Assembly: GCA_041399085.1 (NCBI GenBank)
Contig: JAWKTM010000012.1
Span: 1 to 64,000 of the forward strand
Length of the DNA stretch: 64,000 nucleotides
Origin: JAWKTM01 sp041399085
GTDB lineage: Bacteria; Planctomycetota; Planctomycetia; Pirellulales; Pirellulaceae
Direction of reading: 5' to 3'
Shown here: positions 1 to 8,788 of the stretch, one piece after another
How the letters are laid out: the number at the start of each line of letters is the position of its first letter
Numbering within the stretch: position 1 is the first letter of the stretch
The notes under the pieces: generated by a model
Seen by the model: only the letters and a program-made list of their open reading frames with translations
The model's database searches: none
What the model was told of the DNA's origin: nothing
Position numbers and translations under genes: made by a program

Positions 1-1022
1 ATTGCCCTGCGTGCCGTTTGAAGGTCGCCATTGGAAGTGAACACGTAGGAAAGAGAGGTCAGTGCCCACGGTGCGGCAATCAATTCACCATTCCAAGCGC
101 ATCGGATCTCCGTGCAGAGTCCGTTGTTCCTGATCAGAGAATAGACGGGCAGAAGCGCGAACGACTGCAGCAGCAAGCAGGCGATCCGGCTAGCCAACGC
201 ACGCCCGTCTCTCAAACACGTCCGAGCACGGGGGAGGATGAGTATCGACTGCAACCGCTAGAATTGCCAATGATCGCGCCCCAAGAACTGCCCTCTCCGA
301 CCACGCAGATTACGACCACAGGATGCGTTGCCCGACGGCCTTCCCCAGCAAAGAGTCCGGCCATAGTCATGGTGAAGGACGTTACAAAAGGAGGCGCGAT
401 TGGCGCGTGTGTGGGGCTCCTGTCTTTGTGTAGCGGATGTTTGGTCGGTGCGATGTTCTTCGGTTCCAATGCTGACGCTACAGGCGCTTCAGCAACACTC
501 GGCGTCGTAATTATGTTCGGCCTATGGCTGGCGGGACCAATTGTGTTCGGCCTGGCAGTCCGAGGGACAGGCGCCCGGATACGAATCTGGAATGAAACCA
601 GGGAGTCGGTCTGTTTGGAAATCACGAATACGATCGCGCTGATACCGACCAACAGCCGTGAATTGCGAGTAACCGCCAAAGACATACTGTACTTGCGAAT
701 GAGTCACTTTTATCCTCAACACGATGCAGCGAGCGTGGATTTGGTGTTCATCGTTGTATTAGTGCTGTTGTTTGCAACATGCATCATTCCGGGATTGATC
801 TTTTGGGCGACCTGGGCATTGCAGCGTCGGCACGCGGAGTCTGCACACAAGACTAAAAGGATTTCACTAGAGCTTGTGCAGGTGCCAAAGATGATCTCTG
901 TCCCCATTCTTAATGTCATAGCCAATGATGTCACGTCATTGAGATTTGATACCCCCAAGGACATTGAGGCAGTACTCTGTGAAATCAAGCGCCGAATTGG
1001 CATCAGAGAAGTTAGAGAGTAA
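1..1022 (+). CDS. Zinc-ribbon membrane protein, 5' end outside the window
   Basis: The reading frame is open from the first bases of the window, so the gene starts upstream. The first codons give CPAC, followed about 17 residues later by CPRCG. This is the paired-Cys zinc ribbon common at the N-terminus of planctomycete membrane proteins. A Pro/Ser/Gln-rich linker follows. Two hydrophobic hairpin segments then appear (around GAIGACVGLLSLCSGCLVGA and VVIMFGLWLAGPIVFGLAV), and after a polar domain of about 50 residues there is a third (VFIVVLVLLFATCIIPGLIF). The last 60 residues are soluble. No catalytic motif is visible and the function is unknown. An internal TTG at 18 could be taken for a start, but it would cut the zinc ribbon in half. 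Confidence 0.7.
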   Translation, partial: CPACRLKVAIGSEHVGKRGQCPRCGNQFTIPSASDLRAESVVPDQRIDGQKRERLQQQAGDPASQRTPVSQTRPSTGEDEYRLQPLELPMIAPQELPSPTTQITTTGCVARRPSPAKSPAIVMVKDVTKGGAIGACVGLLSLCSGCLVGAMFFGSNADATGASATLGVVIMFGLWLAGPIVFGLAVRGTGARIRIWNETRESVCLEITNTIALIPTNSRELRVTAKDILYLRMSHFYPQHDAASVDLVFIVVLVLLFATCIIPGLIFWATWALQRRHAESAHKTKRISLELVQVPKMISVPILNVIANDVTSLRFDTPKDIEAVLCEIKRRIGIREVRE

Positions 1023-1148
1023 CACTGCACCTAGGCTAGGCTCTGGCATGACGAGACGGTGGGGGCTGCCGCGTAGGACGACGTGTTCACGTACAGCGCG
1101 GTTAGCCCGAATTCGCTCACGTAGGATGACTCAATCGGACAATCTTTA

Positions 1149-1640
1149 TGTCAGATGCACGATTCTTCGCCACGGAACTCGCCGATGAGGGCAGCACGCT
1201 TGCGGCTCGAAGGAAATATTGACGCAGCAAGATCTAAATGGGTGGATGCAACATCGATTGACTACTGGTCAGTGCTTGCTTGGCTGAATGCAGCAGAATC
1301 GTACTGGCATGAAAAGAATGAACGCAAAGCACTCGACTATCTCTCATCAACCATCGCGTGTGCAATGGAGCGTACTGGCACAGAACGTGAAGATGGCCTC
1401 GTACTGGGCTGCGCTGGTTGAGTGCTTCGGATAGACGATTCCGATATTCGTCATCTCCGAGGAAGGGGAGCTGACGGACGCACTCGTCGAGAAGTTTGAG
1501 CGACTTGAGAGCGAACTGACTATCAGATTGCGACCGAACGCGAACGTCACCAGCTGTAGGCACCGAGCGTCTCCCGACCCATGCCGCCGAGTGCCGTTGC
1601 TCGCTGACCTCGCACACAGGGCCTGAGGCTGGGATTATCG
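1149..1640 (+). pseudogene. Broken TPR-like gene remnant
   Basis: Protein-like sequence continues only if frames are switched. It opens with MSDARFFATELADEGS at 1149, moves to a frame encoding a TPR-like helical stretch (IDAARSKWVDA, VLAWLNAAESYWHEKNERKA) to about 1380, and then to a frame reading ASYWAALVECFG, a TAG stop, and IPIFVISEEGELTDALVEKF to about 1560. At least two indels and one in-frame stop are needed to join them. The frame before 1716 then gives a hydrophobic stretch (AGVLWVLTAKS) running into the Ig-like segment. The whole of 1149-3832 could therefore be one original gene. Sequence error is an alternative to decay. Confidence 0.4.
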
Positions 1641-1715
1641 AACTACTCGCGGCTGGTGGCGCTCGTGTAGCGGGCGTCCTATGGGTCCTAACGGCAAAAT
1701 CAAAAAGGTACAGCG

Positions 1716-2216
1716 ATGCGACATCCATTCAAGACCACAATGAGCTTAACCATCCTCCAACCGTCACGATCACGCGGCGCGCAGGCTGGAAACAGTTTGC
1801 TCGAAGGTGACACGTTGACGATCAAACTCAACGGAAGCGACGAAGACGGCGACTACCTGAAGTACAGTATCCAATTCGCCGATGCGTCAGTTTGGCTGGT
1901 CGCCCAACGCGATACCGTCACGTTCGCAGATCTAAAAGAAGGGAAACTTCATGTTCGATTTCGAGCCGTGGATGCGAAGGGCCTACCGTCGGAACCCGAG
2001 ACTCGAATATGGAACGTCGCAAATAACCCTTGGAACCAGTGGCGCGGCAGCCGCCTCCGTGTTCTTCCCGTTCACGAGCGAGGCAGCCACAACGTAGCGG
2101 CTCCTCGCGATGGTTGGAACATCGCAGTTAGCCAAAATGAACGTTGTACCGTTTTCCGTGCCATCGACGGCAGAATCATCCGCCAACTCCCTCTGACCGT
2201 CTTGAAGCATCCCTAG
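1716..2216 (+). pseudogene. Ig/cadherin-like domain, frameshifted 5' part of the WD40 gene
   Basis: The segment reads EGDTLTIKLNGSDEDGDYL and continues as an Ig/cadherin-like domain of about 80 residues. Just upstream in another frame is NHPPTVTIT, the usual opening of such a domain, so an indel near 1800 is likely. The segment ends with WNIAVSQNERCTVFRAIDGR, which is half of a WD40 blade, and then hits a stop at 2214. The next frame, beginning near 2190, carries on with further WD40 blades. The two frames together give a seven-bladed propeller, so this piece and 2144-3832 belong to one product. Confidence 0.5.
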
Positions 2217-3832
2217 TTGCGTTTAGTCCCGGCGGCTTGCTCGTGGCGATTGTCGACCAATATGGCAAGGCAACGATTTGGGATACCTATGCCGGACGAT
2301 TGCTGCAGAGTCCACTGTTCCCGAACTCACGAATCGCTCAATTGGTCTTCGGCCCCGGCGGAGCGACACTCGCGACTGCAAGCGAAGATCGCAACCTCCG
2401 ATTGTGGCGACTGTCTGATGGTAAGCTTCTGAATGCGATTCCAACTCCGCAGAGTGGTGTAACTTGCCTTGCTTACAGCCCGAACGGCGCGACGCTCGCA
2501 TTAGGCACGCGCGACGGAATCGTCCAGGTATGGGAAACTTCGAAAGGGAGTCTCTTGTTCGAGGTTCGCCAAAAGGCGGGCGAGGTGAAGAGCCTCGCAT
2601 TCGATGCCGACGGCAAACTGATCGCGAGCGGAGGCACGAGCGGCACCGCCGCGCTCTTTCGTGTGCCTGATGGAACACACGTTTACGACCTGTCCGGCCA
2701 TAACGGCTACGTCACCTGCATTACTTTCCACAACGACGGCCGGACCATCGCGACGGGCAGTTCGGACGAGTCGGTTCGGTTATGGCGAGCTTCTGACGGC
2801 CGCATGGTGCGAGCACTGTCTGAAAACAGTGCGGATATCCAAAGCTTAGCCTTTAGCGCGGATGGATCGGCGTTGATCGGGCTCTCATCGGAAGGTCATG
2901 TGACGATCTGCGTTCGTCAGGACGACTCAGCAGGTTGGCTGCAGAGGATTCGCCAAGAGGACTTATCCGAGGCGTCACCGCAGCAGAAACTCGCATTGAA
3001 GAGACGCGAACTTCCAGACCCATTCGAGCAGCCTGACGAACTCGCAACACCAGAAGCTGTACCGCAACGATCTACAGACAACATCGCGCCTTGGGACGAG
3101 TACAACGCTGCGGTGCGCGAAGCTATCGACAGTAAGATTTCCGAAATACGCCGCGTGGTCCATGGAACCGCCAATAACGCATCGAGAAATTCGCCGTTGA
3201 ATATACAGGTGATTCGATTGCAACTGGAAAACCAATTGCATGCTTTGGGCATCGAAAACGAACATGCTCAATTCGGCTTAGCCGGTTGGAGGTTGCGCCA
3301 GGAAATCGATTCGCTGTCCGCGGAGCGTTCTACGGGTAGTGCGCTCTTGGCGAAGCGAGAAAGCCTCCAAAGGATCGTAAGTTCGTCAAAGGAAGCTGTT
3401 AGCATACACAGAAAGGCAACGGACGATGCCAAGGCGGCCTTTGTTTTGGCTCTCAACAATGTGCCCGCCAGCCAGTGGTGGGCTTCGGTCCCCGAACCAT
3501 TTCAAGGCAGCAGAGAGGATGGAAAGTTTGTGCGAGAAAGAATCGCACGCATTCGAAATGTTCAACCGAATTCGACGTCATTTGCGGCTAATGTGAACGA
3601 AATCCTCAGTCGCATCGATCGCATCGGCGCACGAGCCCGTGTTGTCCTGGAGGAAAATCTTACGGCGGCGACTCGCGAAGAATCCGACTTCGTTACGGCG
3701 AATGAGTACGCCTTGCGTAATCTCCTTATCTCCCTCCAGGCAATCGACCAGTTGATCAACGCAAAACAACAAGCGTTCCGCGAGCTTCGCGATCAGCGTG
3801 CCGAGTTCTTGATCGAAAGCAGCAACTCTTGA
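2144..3832 (+). CDS. WD40 repeat protein with C-terminal coiled-coil region (5' end frameshifted)
   Basis: About the first 20 codons are out-of-frame sequence. From about 2190 the protein shows six WD40 blades ending in motifs such as ATIWDTYAG, LRLWRLSDG, VQVWETSKG, AALFRVPDG and VRLWRASDG. A seventh blade lies in the upstream frame. After residue about 270 comes a Pro/Glu-rich linker and then a long helical region rich in Glu, Arg and Ala with no recognised domain. Such propellers act as interaction platforms, but the partner cannot be inferred. No signal peptide is visible on this piece. The true start is upstream across at least one frameshift. Confidence 0.65.
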   Translation: MYRFPCHRRQNHPPTPSDRLEASLVAFSPGGLLVAIVDQYGKATIWDTYAGRLLQSPLFPNSRIAQLVFGPGGATLATASEDRNLRLWRLSDGKLLNAIPTPQSGVTCLAYSPNGATLALGTRDGIVQVWETSKGSLLFEVRQKAGEVKSLAFDADGKLIASGGTSGTAALFRVPDGTHVYDLSGHNGYVTCITFHNDGRTIATGSSDESVRLWRASDGRMVRALSENSADIQSLAFSADGSALIGLSSEGHVTICVRQDDSAGWLQRIRQEDLSEASPQQKLALKRRELPDPFEQPDELATPEAVPQRSTDNIAPWDEYNAAVREAIDSKISEIRRVVHGTANNASRNSPLNIQVIRLQLENQLHALGIENEHAQFGLAGWRLRQEIDSLSAERSTGSALLAKRESLQRIVSSSKEAVSIHRKATDDAKAAFVLALNNVPASQWWASVPEPFQGSREDGKFVRERIARIRNVQPNSTSFAANVNEILSRIDRIGARARVVLEENLTAATREESDFVTANEYALRNLLISLQAIDQLINAKQQAFRELRDQRAEFLIESSNS

Positions 3833-3969
3833 GCACGTGGTCAGGCTAGAAGTATCAATCGCCGGTCCGCGTCTTCTCATCCACGGTTGTGTCATCGTTA
3901 TCCATCAGCCGACTCGGCCTGAATTCCGAACCTGCCGTGCATCCAAAACTGTGTCGCCGTAGATACGGT

Positions 3970-4213
3970 CTATTCATGCACGAATCGCTCGACCAAGTGA
4001 TGCAGGAGGACCGCCAGTCCAGCAACCGCCGTCCCGATCGCTCCGACCAGAACCGCGCGCTGGCGATGTCAAGAACGTCGCGGAGGTGTTCATTGTGCTG
4101 CCAGTCGACCGTCCTGTTCAGCTCCCTGAGTCATGACATTGGGGGCGGCTTGATCGGCCGAAAACAAGAGCATCACCATTAGCATTGTCACGAATATGGC
4201 TTTTTAATTTCAC
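3970..4213 (-). pseudogene. Small exported/membrane protein, frameshifted
   Basis: A GTG at 4213 begins MKLK. After one missing base in a run of As it continues as KAIFVTMLMVMLLFSADQA, a clear signal-peptide-like segment. A second shift leads through NEHLRDVLDIAS, and a third into AVLVGAIGTAVAGLAVLLHH, a transmembrane helix, ending ERFVHE and a TAG stop at 3970. The product would be about 80 residues. The first break falls in a homopolymer, which fits a sequencing indel. The family is unknown. Confidence 0.35.
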
Positions 4214-4215
4214 AC

Positions 4216-4620
4216 TTACGGCAATTTCCTGCGGAAGGCTGCCAGTCCTCGTTTTGTACAATGCTCAGTACTCGCTGAAAGAGATTGCAGAATAAGCTGA
4301 CTCAGACGCCCAAGGCCTTCGTCGATCTCAGAACGTCCCAGAAGCTCAATTCCTCCAGCAATTTGAACTTTCCCAACTGCTTTGCATGGGAATCCGTGAA
4401 CGGATCGTTCCAGGTCTGAAGTGACAAAGACCTGAGTTGTTTGAGCTTTACGAAATATCGAAGATCCCAGCCAACGTATAACCTTCCGCCCTTGGGCAAC
4501 ATACACGACCGTCACCGCCTTCGACAGCATCGCGAAATCGGAGCGACTAAATCGCTCGCTGTCGCTCAGATCGATCTCTTTGATCTCACCTGACTTGGCG
4601 ACTTTGACAATCGCCCCCTT
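4216..4620 (-). pseudogene. Leucine-rich-repeat protein fragment, frameshifted
   Basis: Three frame segments read as planctomycete-type leucine-rich repeats. The first is AKSGEIKEIDLSDSERFS with FAMLSKAVTVVYVAQG. The second is YFVKLKQLRSLSL with LGKFKLLEELSF. The third is LSASTEHCTKRGLAAFRRKLP and a stop, which resembles the usual C-terminal LRR cap. Joining them needs indels near 4490 and 4300. The 5' end overlaps the 3' end of the DUF4259 gene, so the true start is unclear. A protein-binding role is usual for this fold. Confidence 0.45.
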
Positions 4621-5120
4621 GCTGCCACTAATTCAGAACCAGTTTCCTGTAATCCGAGCTGATTCTCGGGAGATTTGTCCGGCGCGGGCACCCCACTCTT
4701 TGCGTTTTTCGATGCACGCGATTTTGGAATGCGGGAAGGTCTGTGAGGCAGTCCAAGCAGGTTCTTCATCCTTCGAGTCCATCCCCCATCTCCCTTGCAC
4801 TCATGAGCCAGTTCGCTGTCTCTCCGTATGTTGGCCACCGCATCTTCGGCGAGAACCCGAGTTGCTCGGTCACAGTGAAATGAATTCTCGCGAATCCAGT
4901 CACTGACCTCCCTTGGCAACCGAGGGCATGGATACCCACGAGCAGCCGCGACCAGTTCTGCTGCGGCCAGTCCGCAGTGGCATGTATGCAGGTTCGGATC
5001 TCCGGTGCGGGCAGCCGCCTCCAGCGTCATCGCGAGTTCATCAGCGGAGCTACCCGCCAGCGACAACACCCAGTCACTGGCATCATCGTTCTCGAATGGA
5101 CCGGTTCCCCAAGCTCCCAT
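4566..5120 (-). CDS. DUF4259 domain protein
   Basis: The N-terminus MGAWGTGPFENDDASDWVL is the hallmark of the DUF4259 family, small bacterial proteins of unknown function. The recognisable domain runs to about residue 120. The C-terminal 60 residues are low-complexity and basic and overlap the start of the LRR fragment in another frame, so the annotated end may be an artefact of a frameshift near 4680. The ATG at 5120 places the family motif at residue 1, which fixes the start. Confidence 0.75.
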   Translation of the reverse strand: MGAWGTGPFENDDASDWVLSLAGSSADELAMTLEAAARTGDPNLHTCHCGLAAAELVAAARGYPCPRLPREVSDWIRENSFHCDRATRVLAEDAVANIRRDSELAHECKGDGGWTRRMKNLLGLPHRPSRIPKSRASKNAKSGVPAPDKSPENQLGLQETGSELVAARGRLSKSPSQVRSKRSI

Positions 5121-5271
5121 GAATCACTTCCTTTGGAGAATCTCAGAATTGCAGTCCCCGGCTCAATCCGACACGCGTAACGGAACAGGGACGCACGACT
5201 AAATGGCAAGTTACCTGCCAGAGTCACCGCAAGTCAACAAGGTGCATTCGCAACGGGAGCTCCGTGAGCGC

Positions 5272-5436
5272 TCAATCCTCGGTCGAATCCCGCCGCCATG
5301 ACTCGGCCAGTTGATCCACTTGCTTGATGAAGCCGTCCTTACCTTCCATGTAGCGTTCGATGGAGTCCGGATTCGCGGCAACGAGTTTGAGTTTCAAATC
5401 AGAATACCGAGCGGCCCATTCGGGATGGGGCTTCAT
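5272..5436 (-). CDS. Short ORF, 54 aa, possible C-terminal gene fragment
   Basis: An ATG at 5436 opens MKPHPEWAARYSDLKLKL and continues through YMEGKDGFIKQVDQLAESWR to a TGA at 5272. The composition is that of a real soluble helical protein, and it looks like the end of a longer domain rather than a complete protein. The first 38 bases overlap the end of the beta-lactamase-like fragment in another frame. I do not recognise the family. Confidence 0.35.
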   Translation of the reverse strand: MKPHPEWAARYSDLKLKLVAANPDSIERYMEGKDGFIKQVDQLAESWRRDSTED

Positions 5437-5665
5437 GAAATCGCGTTGTCGATGTTACTTCGTCGCTGCCGCCAAGCCTTGTGATGCCGTACCCCCTGGA
5501 AAGCAGCACGTTGCCATCGCGGACAATCGCGATGCCTACGCCCGGAATTCCGCGTTCCTGCATGGCATCAACAACATAGTTGTCGAACCCGTCCAGCACG
5601 TCATCTGCCGATGCGAATGGGCATTGCAGAAGAACCAAGACCAACACCAGGGACCGCCGTTTCAT
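5399..5665 (-). pseudogene. Beta-lactamase/penicillin-binding-like serine hydrolase, truncated
   Basis: A signal peptide (MKRRSLVLVLVLLQCPFASA) is followed by the standard N-terminus of the class C/PF00144 serine hydrolase family: a helix containing MQERGIPGVGIAIVRDG, then VLLSRGYGI. The family continues for about 300 more residues, including the catalytic SxxK. Here the frame drifts into unrelated sequence after EVTSTTRF and stops at 88 residues, so no active site is present. The downstream 54-residue ORF does not look like the missing part of this family, so the gene is a 5' remnant. Confidence 0.6.
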
Positions 5666-5793
5666 CGTTCTGTGCCTTTCGTCGACGAGACCTTTCTGAC
5701 CGCATCCCCAACGCTGACCACGCCGTCCACAACTTTTTTTGCGTAACTCCCTCGGAGATGAAGTTCCTTGGCGTTCATAATCGAACTCGGCAT
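5662..5793 (-). CDS. Possible 43-aa ORF coupled to the hydrolase fragment
   Basis: An ATG at 5793, just after the methyltransferase stop, opens 43 codons that end in a 4-base ATGA overlap with the serine hydrolase start. The sequence includes NAKELHLRGSYAKKVV and VSVGDAVRKVSSTKG. The overlap suggests translational coupling, but the short length and absence of a known family make this weak. Confidence 0.25.
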   Translation of the reverse strand: MPSSIMNAKELHLRGSYAKKVVDGVVSVGDAVRKVSSTKGTER

Positions 5794-5797
5794 CTCA

Positions 5798-6463
5798 TCA
5801 TGTTCGCCGCTGATACTCCGCCCGAAATCTCCTGACCGGCGGTTCTTCGTCTTCAATGTAATCCTCGAAACTTATCACGTTCAGTTCACAGTTACAGAAT
5901 CCGTCAAATTCTTCACGAAGAAGCGGCCAGGGCATTTGGCCAGGATCATCCGTTGCATCGCGACCGCGGGAGATCACAAGCAACCGACCACCCGGCTTGA
6001 CGAAGTTAGCAATCACCTTGACGGCACGGCTGCGAAGATCCGGCGGCAATACCTGCAGCGTGTAGGATTCAAAGACTAAGTCGAACGCCTGCTGCCACTC
6101 GGCGGGAGAATCGAACAGGTCTGCGGTCAGATAGTTCACCGGGGACTCGGGAAACCGCTGGCGACACCAGTCGATGCAGGTCGGCGAAATATCAAATGCG
6201 GTGACATCCCAGCCGAGCGATGCGAGTTCTTCTGCATCATCGCCCAGTCCACAGCCGACCACGAGGGCTGACTGTCTCGTCACACTGCCGCGACGATCCT
6301 CCAGCCACGTGGCCAGATTCGGGTTGACACACATGTCCGCCCACGGAATGCCGGATTCGTCACCTGCAACTTGTGAATACAACTCCTCAAACCATTCCAG
6401 TGGCCGACCATCCGCAACAGCCTCGTTGGCAAGCTGTCGAGCTTTCTTGCGTAGTTCTGACAT
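5798..6463 (-). CDS. Class I SAM-dependent methyltransferase, TPMT-like
   Basis: The protein has 221 residues. Motif I reads ALVVGCGLGDDAEELASLGW, followed by DVTAFDISPTCIDWCRQRF for the adenosine-binding acidic position. DLVFESYTLQVLPPDLR and VKPGGRLLVISRG are the later core strands. The WFEELYSQ-containing N-terminus and overall length resemble the thiopurine S-methyltransferase-like group, but the substrate cannot be read from sequence. The frame stays open far upstream through the adenosine deaminase gene, but the ATG at 6463 is the first after that gene ends. It is the last gene of an acetyltransferase, adenosine deaminase, methyltransferase run. Confidence 0.85.
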   Translation of the reverse strand: MSELRKKARQLANEAVADGRPLEWFEELYSQVAGDESGIPWADMCVNPNLATWLEDRRGSVTRQSALVVGCGLGDDAEELASLGWDVTAFDISPTCIDWCRQRFPESPVNYLTADLFDSPAEWQQAFDLVFESYTLQVLPPDLRSRAVKVIANFVKPGGRLLVISRGRDATDDPGQMPWPLLREEFDGFCNCELNVISFEDYIEDEEPPVRRFRAEYQRRT

Positions 6464-6488
6464 GGAATCCTGCCTCTTAAGTACATAA

Positions 6489-7562
6489 TCAAATAACGGA
6501 CTGAGCCGCCTCAATCGCCGACCGCAGGGTCGACTTCTCATCGCCCGGCAGGAAGCTGGCATCAACCGCATTGAGATTGAGTTGTTGCAATTCGGCGAGC
6601 GAGAAGCCTTGTTCCGCAAGCAGCGTGTATTCATCGTTGAGCGTCGTGCTGAACATCGGCGGATCGTCAGAGTTGACCGTACAAAGCAGCCCCGCGTCCA
6701 CCATTCGGCGTAACGGGTGCGGTTGACCTCGTTCAACAAGGCCCAGGCAATAGTTACTGGTGGGGCAAACTTCCAACGGAATTCGCTGCTCACATAACTC
6801 CATGACGAGTTCACCATCTTCCAGGCAACGAATGCCGTGGCCGATTCGCTCCACTCCGAGCTTCTGTATCGCATCGCGGATCGTCTGCGGTCCGGTCGTT
6901 TCCCCAGCATGAGCGACCACGTGCAAACCATGACGCTCTGCTTCTTGAAACGTCTCAACGAACAGGTCGGCCGGATAGCCATTTTCGATTCCCCCAGGCC
7001 CGAGACCAATGAAGTGTTCTCGCTTGCCTGCTTCGATCGCGCACCGCAGCACTGCCTCCTGAGTATCGGGAAGATGCCGCGAGATGTCTGGAATAAAGCG
7101 GACGTTCACACCATGCTGTCTTTCGCCGGTCGTGGCACCCTCGGCAATGGCATCGATCCACTCATCCACTGGCAGATTGCCGATCTGATAGGAAGCTGAG
7201 AGAAACACTTCGGTATAAACGATGTTCTGCTGCGCCTGCCCAAACAGAAACCGTTCGACCATGAAGGACCAGTCCTCTGGCCGCCGCATCACCGATGTTG
7301 CGAGGCCGTAGATCTCGATGAAGTGTTCAAAGTCACGAAACCGGTAATGGTCCTTCCAATCTTGGAGACTGCTTGCCGGCAGTGCAATGCCATTCCGCTG
7401 AGCCATCGCCCAGACCGTTTCCGCATCAGTCGCCCCTTCCAGATGGACATGAATCTCCACTTTTGGAACATGGTGCATCAGACTTGCGGCCTCATGCAGT
7501 TTCATCCTGGAATGTCCCGAATCTGCAAGAGGTCCCGACATAGAAGCCCGATCAATCCTCAT
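6489..7562 (-). CDS. add: Adenosine deaminase (or adenosine-deaminase-like hydrolase)
   Basis: This metal-dependent amidohydrolase converts adenosine to inosine in purine salvage. All family motifs are present: HVHLEG for metal binding near the N-terminus, VVAHAGE in the middle carrying the catalytic His/Glu, RIGHGIR, and VNSDDPPMF carrying the metal/catalytic Asp pair. The length of 357 residues is typical. The ATG at 7562 was chosen because GGTAGGAG lies about 8 bases upstream; an earlier GTG at 7571 is too close to that site. The acetyltransferase gene ends immediately upstream, so the two are probably co-transcribed. Related bacterial paralogues deaminate other aminopurines, so substrate is inferred. 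Confidence 0.9.
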   Translation of the reverse strand: MRIDRASMSGPLADSGHSRMKLHEAASLMHHVPKVEIHVHLEGATDAETVWAMAQRNGIALPASSLQDWKDHYRFRDFEHFIEIYGLATSVMRRPEDWSFMVERFLFGQAQQNIVYTEVFLSASYQIGNLPVDEWIDAIAEGATTGERQHGVNVRFIPDISRHLPDTQEAVLRCAIEAGKREHFIGLGPGGIENGYPADLFVETFQEAERHGLHVVAHAGETTGPQTIRDAIQKLGVERIGHGIRCLEDGELVMELCEQRIPLEVCPTSNYCLGLVERGQPHPLRRMVDAGLLCTVNSDDPPMFSTTLNDEYTLLAEQGFSLAELQQLNLNAVDASFLPGDEKSTLRSAIEAAQSVI

Positions 7563-7573
7563 GCTGATCACTC

Positions 7574-8047
7574 CTACCCACGGTTTGCCCCGGTAGAACG
7601 ACTGCTAGTGGATGGTGCACTAGGCTGTTCGGCCTCCAGCGTGATGCAGTAGTCCGAGAACCCAATGGCACGCCAGAACGCAAGTCCCGAGGCATTGTGG
7701 ACGAGGACGTCAAGTCTTATCCGGGCTGCATCGGCCCAGGCGTTTTCTCGCATCCATATGATTGCGGAACGGCCAATTCCCTTTCGACGTTGTTCGGGGA
7801 CAACAAAAAATTGGCGGAGATAGATGTGGTCCCGTTCACGGCGAAAAAGGACGTATCCAATGGGATTCAGACCGACAACCATCATAATCGCTTCGTACTC
7901 ACCTCGTAGCCAGTCTCGCATTCGGTCAGTCAGTTCCTGAATGGACATAGCATTGCGGTGCCCCTCATCGCGAATCAGCTGCTGATTCATGCCGGCAATC
8001 TCGTCTGCATCATCGATGGTTGCTATACGAAACGAGATGTTCGACAT
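7574..8047 (-). CDS. GNAT family N-acetyltransferase
   Basis: The protein has 157 residues with the GNAT fold. ISFRIATIDDADEIAGM is the first strand and helix, HIYLRQFFVVPEQRRKGIGR holds the acetyl-CoA loop (Q-R-R-K-G-I-G), and ASGLAFWRAIGFSDYCITLE is the C-terminal GF motif. An ATG at 8047 with GAGGA just upstream was chosen over a TTG at 8062. It is the first gene of the run leading into the adenosine deaminase. The acceptor is unknown. Confidence 0.85.
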   Translation of the reverse strand: MSNISFRIATIDDADEIAGMNQQLIRDEGHRNAMSIQELTDRMRDWLRGEYEAIMMVVGLNPIGYVLFRRERDHIYLRQFFVVPEQRRKGIGRSAIIWMRENAWADAARIRLDVLVHNASGLAFWRAIGFSDYCITLEAEQPSAPSTSSRSTGANRG

Positions 8048-8275
8048 GGTATCCTCGGTCAATTCTCAGTTAGTTTGTGCCGTGTTTTCGGTAAGTCAAA
8101 TCGTCCTGTTCTCCGGCGACGGAATGCTTGTCCGACTTGACGGCGCGACGTTTTCTCAAAACACACGCTTCTCTCGCTGTTGACGTACTTTCCAAACAGA
8201 GGAATTTGTCGGTAACCGGATTTCTGACAGGGCGATTGCCTACGGCTGTCGGTCTCCGGTTTCAGGACGAATCAT

Positions 8276-8470
8276 TCAATAGTTGAGACGATTGGCTTCA
8301 AGTTCCAGGCGTTGCAGGATGCGCATTCGCCAGTCATCCACAGCGAAAGCGGGAGGTTCATTCAACCACTCAGAAAGCGGCGGTGACCAGAACTCGACGT
8401 CGTGCCATGCTCGAAACTTCCGACCGACCGATGGAAACAGACCGACCCTTGAAAATCCGAGTCCTTTATT
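8276..8470 (-). pseudogene. C-terminal remnant of a second GNAT acetyltransferase
   Basis: An open stretch without a usable start reads GLGFSRVGLFPSVGRKFRAW, then HDVEFWSPPLSEWLNE, ending QRLELEANRLNY and TGA. The G-F-x-x-V-G and W-H-D-V pattern matches the C-terminal third of phosphinothricin-type GNAT acetyltransferases. The acetyl-CoA-binding part is not found upstream. The 8471-8788 stretch shows no convincing gene. Confidence 0.4.
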
Positions 8471-8788
8471 TCAGCCAGCGTGCATTCCTCAACGCCTGTA
8501 CCGCAAAAGCGATGCATGATCAGCACATCCACTGAACCGTGCCTCGGGTACCGGAACGCCTTGGCGTTCCAGGTTGACGTCATGCAGTACCTCGCTGAAT
8601 CGAAAACAGGATCGCCAGCTTTTTTAACATTCGCTGTTCGAGGGCCTTCGGCGACGCTGCGGTACTCCAGTTTTGAAGTTTCCCCTACCAAGAGAATCCA
8701 TGTAAGTCCGAAGTTTGGCGGGCGGGAGCCAATTGGTTCCAACCACTTGCAAAACCTCGAACTTCGTAGTCGAACTTCATCGTAGTCG

